In this document: one piece after another, positions 1 through 6,141 of the stretch
How positions within the stretch are numbered: position 1 is the first letter of the stretch
How the letters are laid out: every line of letters starts with the position of its first letter
From: an uncultured Dialister sp.
GTDB taxonomy: Bacteria; Bacillota; Negativicutes; Veillonellales; Dialisteraceae
Assembly (NCBI GenBank): GCA_900545785.1
Contig: URAA01000012.1
Span: 1-20,307 of the forward strand
Direction: 5' to 3'
Length of the DNA stretch: 20,307 bases
The notes under the pieces: generated by a model
What the model saw: the letters and a program-made list of their open reading frames with translations, nothing else
Database searches by the model: none
What the model was told of the DNA's origin: nothing
Position numbers and translations under genes: made by a program

Positions 1-556
1 GACCGGGCAAAACAATTCCGACAGGACCTTTTGTGAGTGTTGCCAAGGCAGTAAATATATAGCAAAGATAGTAATAAGCTCTGTTTTCTCTGTATCCGAG
101 ATAAAAAAAGGCAACGGCGGCACTCATGAATAAGAATAATGTCGCATCGGTAATAACTGCTTTGGAAAGAAGAAAGAATTCCATGCTTGTTCCCAAAATA
201 AGTGCGGAAAGCCAGGCCGTCTTTTCATCAAATACTTTTCTTACAAACCAAAAAGTAAAGAGAATATTCAGGACGCTTAAAACTGCGGAAGGGAAACGGG
301 CGGCAAATTCATTAAATCCGAAGAGAGAAAATGAAAGAGCAAGTTCCCAATAATAAAAGATCGGTTTATCATACCAGTACCTTCCATATATCTGAGGAGA
401 AATCCAATCTCCGGAAAGGACCATTTCTTTGGCGGTCAATGCGTAGTTTGATTCTGCCGTATCCGTAACGGCGAGTAAATCATTTCCGATCAGATACAAA
501 AATAAAGAAATGACAGTTAAAAATAAGTAAGGATGTTTTTTTATAACGTCTTTCAT
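1..556 (-). CDS. ArnT/PMT-family lipid-linked sugar transferase (N-terminal part, cut by window edge)
   Basis: Reading the minus strand from the ATG at 556 gives 185 uninterrupted residues running off the left edge. A membrane segment at about residues 10-23 is followed by a D-T-A-E-S-N-Y-A stretch, the acidic motif of the first periplasmic loop in GT-C transferases. Next come GDWISPQIYGRYWYDKPIFY and FGFNEFAARFPS, very like the equivalent loop of ArnT. A TDATLF motif and a TKGPVGIVLPG segment follow near the visible end. Family knowledge: such proteins move a sugar from an undecaprenyl- or dolichyl-phosphate carrier to lipid A, protein or another acceptor at the outer face of the inner membrane. 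Substrate cannot be read from this part, so I do not assign arnT. The Shine-Dalgarno upstream (GTGAGTGTAGAGT) is weak. The gene is divergent from a two-component system. Confident of the superfamily, not of the acceptor. Confidence 0.85.
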   Translation of the reverse strand, partial: MKDVIKKHPYLFLTVISLFLYLIGNDLLAVTDTAESNYALTAKEMVLSGDWISPQIYGRYWYDKPIFYYWELALSFSLFGFNEFAARFPSAVLSVLNILFTFWFVRKVFDEKTAWLSALILGTSMEFFLLSKAVITDATLFLFMSAAVAFFYLGYRENRAYYYLCYIFTALATLTKGPVGIVLPG

Positions 557-569
557 ACTCTACACTCAC

Positions 570-604
570 TTTCAGTAATTCATTTTAATTCTGAAAAGAG
601 TATA
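570..604 (-). promoter_or_regulatory. Candidate -10 and dyad upstream of the sugar transferase
   Basis: On the minus strand TATACT (599-604) resembles a -10 box, but no good -35 lies 16-18 bp upstream of it. Immediately downstream, arms TTTCAG (570-575) and CTGAAA (591-596) form an inverted repeat, extended inward by AATT on both sides with one unpaired base. The dyad would sit over the start point or in the very early leader, so it could be an operator or an RNA hairpin. Seen directly as sequence; function is inferred. Confidence 0.35.
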
Positions 605-624
605 GGCCGTGAAGATGAATGAAT

Positions 625-652
625 TTGGAATAAGATTTAAATAAATTTTAAA
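625..652. promoter_or_regulatory. Phased direct repeats: candidate response-regulator box
   Basis: TTTAAA occurs at 636-641 and 647-652, exactly 11 bp apart, and a related TTGGAA lies one further period upstream at 625-630. OmpR-family regulators bind tandem half-sites spaced about one helical turn apart, and the enteric PmrA box is two TTAA-centred half-sites with this period. The array lies 17 bp upstream of the -35 of the two-component operon and between the divergent genes, a usual place for an activator site. The region is AT-rich, so chance is possible. Confidence 0.4.
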
Positions 653-668
653 CTCTTACGCCCTTCTG

Positions 669-697
669 TTGATATACCCGCCTTTTCCCTCTATGAT
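669..697 (+). promoter_or_regulatory. Sigma-70-type promoter of the two-component operon
   Basis: TTGATA (669-674), a 17-bp spacer and TATGAT (692-697) give five of six consensus bases in each box. Transcription would begin near 704, leaving a leader of only about 13 nt that carries the GAGGTGG Shine-Dalgarno. This also argues that translation starts at the ATG at 717 and not at the in-frame TTG at 669, which is part of the -35. Confidence 0.65.
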
Positions 698-716
698 AGG
701 AAGAGCGAGGTGGATT

Positions 717-2201
717 ATGACAATAAGGAAAAGATTGGTCTATTCTTATATGGCAATATTCGTCATTCCTATAGTGATGACGGTTTTTATGCTATTCTCC
801 TGCATTGTGGGCCTCTTGATCTATATAAGAAGCGGAAACCATATTATGGCGGAAAGTGCCTTCCAGTTTATCAATATTTCACAAGTACTGCATTTGGGGG
901 TATTTCACTATTTAAGACACGACGAAGACAGTACTGATTTTTCATGGGTGGTCGAAATGGTCGATCCCGTGCAAAATTATATTATTGTTGACAGAAACGG
1001 GGAACTCGTCTATCGATACGGCAATGACAGACTGGTTCATGCGGTGAATGAAATAAAAGAAAGCCGTATCTTAAAAGATATGGATGAAGGCATTCAAAAA
1101 GAAGTCTATACCAAGACGGAAGGAGAAAATTATTATTTTCTTGAAAAGCAGGAGATAAGAGGAAATAACTATCACTTATATTTCGTCAGCCGTAAGTTGC
1201 CCTCCGGTTCCGATGATGCTATCGAAAGCGCAGTTCACGGAGTAGGAAATTTTCTGATGTTCTCTTTTGTTTTATTTATCGTATTCACGATATGGTTTTT
1301 ATCAAAATTTATTATCAGGCGTATTATTACCCCCCTTACGGAACTCAAGAACGGGGCGGAGAAAATGCGGGAAGGCGATTTCGATATAGTCATATCTCAT
1401 GATCAAAATGATGAATTTAAGCCTGCCGTGGATGCTTTCAATATGATGAGTAAAGAATTGAAAAAAATGCTGCTTCAAAAAGAAAAAGATGAAGAAAACC
1501 GTAAAGAACTGATAGCAAGCATTTCTCATGATATAAGGACACCGCTCACATCCATCAATGCCTATGTGGAGGGGCTGTTGGACAACGTAGCGAATACACC
1601 GGAAAAACAGGAAAAATATTTACGGATCATTCATAAAGAAACCGGTGTTTTGGACAGGCTGGTGGAGCAATTATTTCTTTTGTCCAAAATGGACTTGGGC
1701 GACAGAGCCGTCGATCTGAGGAAATTGGATCTGGGACAGGAGATACAAAATGTCATTGATTCCGACAGAATCGCATGGGAACAGGGCGGAGCCGTATTCC
1801 ACATTGATATAAAGAATAATGTGATCATCAAAGGAAATGCTCTTTTGACGGCCCGTATTTTAGAAAATTTGGTAAGCAACAGCATTAAATACAAAATGAA
1901 TGATACGGCGGACATTGAAATCGGAGTCACGGAAAAAGAGGGACATGCCGTCTTGGAAATTTCAGACAACGGCCCCGGAGTTTCGGAAGAATCCTTGGAA
2001 AGACTTACAGAGGCTTTCTACCGAACCGATAAAGCCCGTTCGAAAACGGAAAACGGCAGCGGGTTGGGGCTTGCCATTGTTGCAAGAGCCGTGTCATTGA
2101 TGGAGGGGACAATTCGTATTCACAACCGCAAACCTTCCGGGCTTGTCGTTACTATAGAATTTCCGTTGATTGAAAAATCGGAGAATAAGGAGAGGACATG
2201 A
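717..2201 (+). CDS. Membrane sensor histidine kinase (HAMP-HisKA-HATPase)
   Basis: A 494-residue sensor kinase of the OmpR-partner class. Membrane segments lie at about residues 8-37 and 177-201 and enclose an extracytoplasmic domain of roughly 140 residues. A HAMP linker (about 201-254) follows. The dimerisation helix has SISHDIRTPLTSI with phospho-acceptor His271. The ATPase domain shows the N box (ENLVSNSIKY), the G1 box (DNGPGV) and the G2 box (GSGLGLAIV). All motifs needed for autophosphorylation and phosphotransfer are present. Start chosen at 717 because GAGGTGG sits at a proper distance and the mapped promoter lies just upstream. Its stop overlaps the regulator start by four bases (ATGA), implying translational coupling. 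The sensor domain matches no family I can name by eye; the IIVDRNGELVYRYG segment is reminiscent of a PAS/Cache-like fold. The signal sensed is unknown; the divergent sugar transferase suggests an envelope cue. Confidence 0.93.
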   Translation: MTIRKRLVYSYMAIFVIPIVMTVFMLFSCIVGLLIYIRSGNHIMAESAFQFINISQVLHLGVFHYLRHDEDSTDFSWVVEMVDPVQNYIIVDRNGELVYRYGNDRLVHAVNEIKESRILKDMDEGIQKEVYTKTEGENYYFLEKQEIRGNNYHLYFVSRKLPSGSDDAIESAVHGVGNFLMFSFVLFIVFTIWFLSKFIIRRIITPLTELKNGAEKMREGDFDIVISHDQNDEFKPAVDAFNMMSKELKKMLLQKEKDEENRKELIASISHDIRTPLTSINAYVEGLLDNVANTPEKQEKYLRIIHKETGVLDRLVEQLFLLSKMDLGDRAVDLRKLDLGQEIQNVIDSDRIAWEQGGAVFHIDIKNNVIIKGNALLTARILENLVSNSIKYKMNDTADIEIGVTEKEGHAVLEISDNGPGVSEESLERLTEAFYRTDKARSKTENGSGLGLAIVARAVSLMEGTIRIHNRKPSGLVVTIEFPLIEKSENKERT

Positions 2202-2890
2202 AACAGAAAATTCTTGTTGTAGAAGATGATGAAGATATTGCGTTTATTGAACGAGATTATTTGGAAGTCAGCGGATATGAAGTGACGATAGCATCGGATG
2301 GGAATAAAGGTCTGATCGAAATATTGTCGGGAGAATATGATCTTGTTTTGCTTGATGTCATGCTTCCCGGAATTGACGGATTTGAAATTTGTAAAAAAGT
2401 ACGTGAAAAAGTAGATATTCCCATCATGATGGTTACGGCGAAAAGAACGGATATAGATAAGATCCGCGGACTGGGATTCGGTGCGGACGATTATATCGAA
2501 AAACCCTTCTCTCCGGGAGTTCTGGTGGCCCGCATAAAAGCGCGGATAGCCCAGTACGAAAGACTTAAAGGGCAAAAGACGGGAGAAAAGAGAAGAATCG
2601 TTATCGATAATATTTCTTTGGAACCGGAATCACACAGAGTCTATGTTGACGGGAAAGAGGTTGTACTTCCCAATAAAGAGTTTCAACTTTTGGAATTTCT
2701 TATGACTCATATGGACAAGGTCTACTCCAGAGATGCATTATATACGAGAATTTGGGGAATGGACTCTTTCGGAAGCACTGCAACTGTTCCGGTTCATATC
2801 AACCGCCTCAGAGAAGAATTGGAGAGAGATCCTTCCAATCCGCGGCATATTATTACGGTTTGGGGAGTGGGATATAAATTCCAACCGTGA
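2198..2890 (+). CDS. OmpR/PhoB-family response regulator
   Basis: A full-length 230-residue regulator. The receiver domain (1-120) has the acidic pocket E9-D10-D11, phospho-acceptor Asp53 in LLDVMLPG, Thr80 and Lys102 in YIEKPF. A winged-helix output domain (about 132-229) follows, with the FQLLEFLMTH and RDALYTRIWG elements and the ending RHIITVWGVGYKF that marks this family. It starts inside the kinase stop (ATGA overlap) behind AAGGAGAGG. It is the cognate partner of the upstream kinase and would act in the cytoplasm as a DNA-binding transcription factor, typically binding 11-bp-spaced direct repeats. Candidate half-sites of that type lie at 625-652, so autoregulation and control of the divergent transferase are plausible inferences. 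No clear terminator follows the gene. Confidence 0.95.
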   Translation: MKQKILVVEDDEDIAFIERDYLEVSGYEVTIASDGNKGLIEILSGEYDLVLLDVMLPGIDGFEICKKVREKVDIPIMMVTAKRTDIDKIRGLGFGADDYIEKPFSPGVLVARIKARIAQYERLKGQKTGEKRRIVIDNISLEPESHRVYVDGKEVVLPNKEFQLLEFLMTHMDKVYSRDALYTRIWGMDSFGSTATVPVHINRLREELERDPSNPRHIITVWGVGYKFQP

Positions 2891-3130
2891 CGGAATATTT
2901 AAAAATGTTTGCAAAGGGCAAAAAATATGAAACGCCGCAAATTGAACAAAGAACTAGTCGGAGGTAATTCGATCCGGCTCGTACCGGATAATGTAATTTG
3001 AAATTCAAGAAAGAAATCAGTCCCATGTCTGAACGGGTTGCACGTTATCGGAATACTCTATATGATGTATATAATAATTCGATTAATTTATAACTTGAAA
3101 TACATCTGAAATCGAAGAAACGGAGGAGAT
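2891..3130 (+). other. 240-bp intergenic region with a small dyad and no convincing gene
   Basis: This is one of the longest gene-poor stretches in the window. It holds a 6-bp dyad, ATCCGG (2972-2977) and CCGGAT (2984-2989), around a CTCGTA loop and without a T-run, so it is not a classical terminator. A 24-codon reading frame (2927-3001, beginning MKRRKLNKEL) has a weak AAGGG upstream and spans the dyad. Another of 22 codons lies at 3025-3093. Neither resembles a protein I know. The right end carries the yraN promoter candidate. It may be the decayed end of a lost gene or simply spacer. Confidence 0.4.
3038..3066 (+). promoter_or_regulatory. Candidate promoter for yraN-yifB-dprA
   Basis: TTGCAC (3038-3043), a 17-bp spacer and TATGAT (3061-3066). 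The -35 matches consensus only in TTG, the -10 in five of six bases. A second TATAAT lies at 3070-3075 without a good -35. Either would give a leader of roughly 50-60 nt before yraN. Confidence 0.45.
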
Positions 3131-3484
3131 ATGACGACAACTTATGTGGGAAAAATCGGAGAAAATTATGCTTTGAAATATTTAGAAGATAAAGGCATGA
3201 AATTTATTTCCCGCAATTTTCATTCTTCTCACGGAGAAATCGATCTGATCATGGAAGACGGAAACAGTCTGGTTTTTGTGGAAGTCAAAACAAGAAAAAA
3301 CAGGCGATACGGGGAACCGGCTGAAGCGATAACGAAGTATAAGAAACAACATATCCGCTATACGACGAATATATTTCTTTTAAAACAAGGAATAAAAAAC
3401 AGAAGAATTCGTTTTGATGTGGTGGAAATCATGATGGAAGAAGGAAGAGAAATCAAAATTCGTCATATTAAAAATGCATTTTAG
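3131..3484 (+). CDS. yraN: YraN / UPF0102 family putative endonuclease
   Basis: 117 residues, the usual family length. The restriction-endonuclease-like core is clear: GEIDLIMEDG (acidic residues E36 and D38) followed by VFVEVKTRK (E51 and K53), the pattern of a PD-(D/E)xK metal-dependent nuclease fold, plus the family signature RRYGEPAEAIT. The biochemical role is not established for the family; its recurring position beside yifB and dprA suggests DNA processing. The start is fixed by GGAGGAG seven bases upstream of the ATG. It lies 11 bp before yifB and is probably co-transcribed with it. Family assignment is firm; nuclease activity is inferred from the fold. Confidence 0.93.
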   Translation: MTTTYVGKIGENYALKYLEDKGMKFISRNFHSSHGEIDLIMEDGNSLVFVEVKTRKNRRYGEPAEAITKYKKQHIRYTTNIFLLKQGIKNRRIRFDVVEIMMEEGREIKIRHIKNAF

Positions 3485-3495
3485 GAGGGGGCGGG

Positions 3496-5010
3496 ATGTT
3501 TGCACAAGTCTATGGAAGCTGCACTTTCGGATTGAACGGTTATGTCATTACCGTAGAGGTGGATATCAGCCGATCGGTACCTGCCTTTGATATTGTCGGA
3601 CTGCCTGCGGTGTCGGTAAAAGAATCTAAAGAAAGAGTGGAATCGGCCATCCGCAATTCCGGATATGCATTTCCTTTAGATAAGGTGACGGTGAATTTGG
3701 CACCTGCGGATTTGAAAAAAGAGGGCTCCTGCTTAGATCTGCCGATTGCGATCGGTCTTTTGGCGGCAAGCGGATTTATTTCCCAAGATATACTGAGCGG
3801 GGTCATGTTTATAGGAGAACTTTCTTTAAAAGGAGAAATTCGTTCCGTCCCGGGGATTCTTTCCATGATTCTGGCGGGAAAAGAAAAGGGAATTCATACC
3901 TATTTCGTAAGTCCCGATGTGGCGGGAGAAGCACTGCTCTGCGATGATGTGACTGTTTACGGAGTGAAAAGTCTGGGAGAATTGGTGGAATATTTATTGG
4001 GCCGGGCACCTCTTTCCCCTGCAGAAAGAAAAGAAAATACTGCGGCCGCAGCAAGCGATGTGGATTTTGCGGAAGTACAGGGGCAGATCATGGCAAAACG
4101 GGCGATGGAGATCGCAGCGGCAGGTGCCCATAATGTACTTATGACGGGGCCGCCCGGATCGGGAAAAACAATGCTTGCCCGACGGATCACGACGATTCTG
4201 CCTCCCATGACAAGAGAAGAAGCACTGGAAGTGACTAAAATTTATTCCGTAGCCGGTTTATTTAAGGCGGAAAATATTGTAAAAGAGCGTCCTTTCAGAA
4301 GCCCTCATCATACGATTTCCATGGCGGGGCTTATCGGAGGAGGAACCGTTCCGAAACCGGGAGAAGTGACTTTGGCACACCGAGGGGTGCTCTTTTTGGA
4401 CGAACTTCCCGAGTTTCCCCGATCGGTGCTGGAAGTTTTGCGCCAGCCGTTGGAAGACAGAAAAGTTTATATTTCAAGAGTGAATGCATCCTTTGTATAT
4501 CCTTCCGATTTTGTACTTATTGCGGCGATGAATCCATGTCCCTGCGGCTATCTGGGCGATCCGGATCATCCCTGTACCTGCAGTGACGGAGAGATCAGAA
4601 GTTACAGCCGGAAAATTTCAGGGCCTCTGTTGGACAGGATAGATTTGCATGTGGCGGTGATGAGACCTAAATACAGTGAACTTACGGCGACAAGCAAAAG
4701 TGAATCGTCGGAAAAAATCGGGCAAAGAGTACGAGAAGCAAGAAAAGTACAGTCGGAAAGACTGATGAAATGGCATATGCAAAATAATGCGCAAATGGGA
4801 CACCGACAGCTGAGAGAAACTTGTCCTTTGGATAAAGAGTGTTCCGATTTACTGCGGGAAGTATTCGAAAAACTACATCTGTCCGCCCGGAGTTATGACA
4901 GAATTATTAAAGTGTCAAGGACAATTGCCGACTTGGAAGGCGCTTCCGCAATCAAGACAGAACATGTAGCGGAAGCACTCAGTTACAGAGATGTTCTTCC
5001 CCGGAGGTGA
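3496..5010 (+). CDS. yifB: YifB/ComM AAA+ ATPase (Mg-chelatase-like)
   Basis: 504 residues, full length. The N-terminal Lon-like/ChlI domain begins MFAQVYGSCTFGLNGYVITV with VDISRSVPAFDIVGLP. The AAA+ module has Walker A GPPGSGKT (218-225), the loop RPFRSPHHTIS, Walker B VLFLDELPEF (D302, E303) and the family cysteine pattern NPCPCGYLGDP...CTC, then the C-terminal Mg-chelatase segment. Relatives named ComM act as ring helicases that drive branch migration during natural transformation; the larger YifB family is otherwise poorly characterised. Encoding it between yraN and dprA fits a role in handling incoming DNA. Shine-Dalgarno GGAGGGGGCGGG lies immediately upstream of the ATG. The stop is two bases before the dprA start, and the dprA ribosome site lies inside the last codons, so the two are likely coupled. 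Confidence 0.95.
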   Translation: MFAQVYGSCTFGLNGYVITVEVDISRSVPAFDIVGLPAVSVKESKERVESAIRNSGYAFPLDKVTVNLAPADLKKEGSCLDLPIAIGLLAASGFISQDILSGVMFIGELSLKGEIRSVPGILSMILAGKEKGIHTYFVSPDVAGEALLCDDVTVYGVKSLGELVEYLLGRAPLSPAERKENTAAAASDVDFAEVQGQIMAKRAMEIAAAGAHNVLMTGPPGSGKTMLARRITTILPPMTREEALEVTKIYSVAGLFKAENIVKERPFRSPHHTISMAGLIGGGTVPKPGEVTLAHRGVLFLDELPEFPRSVLEVLRQPLEDRKVYISRVNASFVYPSDFVLIAAMNPCPCGYLGDPDHPCTCSDGEIRSYSRKISGPLLDRIDLHVAVMRPKYSELTATSKSESSEKIGQRVREARKVQSERLMKWHMQNNAQMGHRQLRETCPLDKECSDLLREVFEKLHLSARSYDRIIKVSRTIADLEGASAIKTEHVAEALSYRDVLPRR

Positions 5011-5012
5011 CC

Positions 5013-6098
5013 ATGGATATATTTGCGGCAATATTATCGGGATGCCCGGGACTGGGAGCCAAATATATAAGGACTTTAATCGAGTATTTCGGATCAGCGG
5101 AAGATGTTTGGAAAGCTTCGGATGAAGAAATAGGGAAATCCCATGTTTTATCGGCAAAAACAGAATCATCTCTTTCATCGTGGAAAAAAGAAAATTCCCC
5201 CGATTTGTTTGAAGAAAAATTATATAAGCTGGGAATTCGCTGCTGTACTTGGGAAGAGGACGATTATCCTTTCCTTTTGGCAGAAACGGCGAATCCTCCG
5301 GCTGTTTTATTTTATAAAGGTGCCGTTCCCGTTTGGGAGAAAATGATTTCCGTTGTGGGATCAAGGAAAGCTACACCTTACGGAATACAGACGGCAAACC
5401 GGATTTCATTTGAACTTTCAAAAGCAGGAGTTACCGTCATATCCGGCGGAGCCAGAGGGATAGACAGCGCGGCTCATGAAGGATGCCTTTCCGGCGGAAG
5501 TCCTACCGTAGCGGTTCTTGCCTGCGGCCTTGATAAAATATATCCGCCGGAAAATAAATTATTATTTCAAAAGATAATAGATGACGGCGGCACTCTTATT
5601 TCCGAATATCCTCCGGGAACGCCACCTTTGGGGAGACAATTTCCCGCAAGAAACAGAATCATTGCAGGGATGAGTCACGGCACCGTCATAGTGGAAGCGG
5701 CAGAACGAAGCGGTGCTTTGATCACTTCCGATTTTGCTTTGGAAGAAGGGCGGGACGTATTTTCCGTTCCCGGAAATATATGGCTTCCTTGCAGTAAAGG
5801 AACGAATCGGTTAATCAGGCAGGGGGCACTCTGCTGTACGTCTTCGGAGGATATTCTTTCGGAGTATAATTGGATAGACAAAGAAGAATCATCGCCAAAA
5901 GGACTGCCTCAGCAGTTGACACTGGAAGAGGAAGTGGTGTATCGTTTTTGCTGTATGGGGGATGAAGCAACTACAGAAGACATTTTGCAACAATCGGGGA
6001 TGTCGGTGATGAAAGTTTCCACAATTCTTCTTCAACTCCAGTTAAAAGGATATATAAAAGAAATCTGTTCGGGGCGATTTGTTATAATAGGGAAATAA
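5013..6098 (+). CDS. dprA: DNA-processing protein DprA
   Basis: 361 residues. DprA binds single-stranded DNA entering by transformation and loads RecA on it in the cytoplasm. Visible parts: an N-terminal SAM/HhH-like region (about 1-65, with GCPGLGAKYIRTLIEYFGS), a Rossmann-like core with VVGSRKATPYG (114-124), SGGARGIDSAAH (144-155), VLACGLDKIYPPEN, FPARNRIIAG and VEAAERSGALITSDFALEEGR, and a C-terminal winged-helix (about 305-360). All core DNA-binding loops look intact. The ATG at 5013 is preferred over the in-frame GTG at 5007, because the GTG is part of the GGAGGTGA ribosome site. No terminator follows; only 43 bp separate it from topA. Confidence 0.96.
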   Translation: MDIFAAILSGCPGLGAKYIRTLIEYFGSAEDVWKASDEEIGKSHVLSAKTESSLSSWKKENSPDLFEEKLYKLGIRCCTWEEDDYPFLLAETANPPAVLFYKGAVPVWEKMISVVGSRKATPYGIQTANRISFELSKAGVTVISGGARGIDSAAHEGCLSGGSPTVAVLACGLDKIYPPENKLLFQKIIDDGGTLISEYPPGTPPLGRQFPARNRIIAGMSHGTVIVEAAERSGALITSDFALEEGRDVFSVPGNIWLPCSKGTNRLIRQGALCCTSSEDILSEYNWIDKEESSPKGLPQQLTLEEEVVYRFCCMGDEATTEDILQQSGMSVMKVSTILLQLQLKGYIKEICSGRFVIIGK

Positions 6099-6102
6099 CA
6101 AA
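6078..6102 (+). promoter_or_regulatory. Extended -10 with flanking inverted repeat upstream of topA
   Basis: TGTTATAAT (6080-6088) is an extended -10 element in the last codons of dprA, without a recognisable -35. It is embedded in an inverted repeat, TTTGTTA (6078-6084) and TAACAAA (6096-6102), whose right arm contains the dprA stop codon. The arrangement could be a promoter with an overlapping operator for topA. No T-run follows, so a rho-independent terminator on this strand is unlikely. Confidence 0.35.
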
Positions 6103-6141
6103 AAATAAAGCTCCACAGATTTTGCGTGTTTGGAGGAAATT

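Noticed and set aside
126..353. Plus-strand 75-codon frame at the left edge
   Set aside because: It lies opposite the ArnT-like gene, whose reading frame has clear family motifs over the same bases.
2120..2575. Minus-strand 151-codon frame opposite the response regulator
   Set aside because: No ribosome site or recognisable domain, and the opposite strand holds intact OmpR-family motifs.
2972..2989. ATCCGG/CCGGAT dyad as a terminator of the regulator gene
   Set aside because: No T-run follows and it lies over 80 bp from the stop codon.
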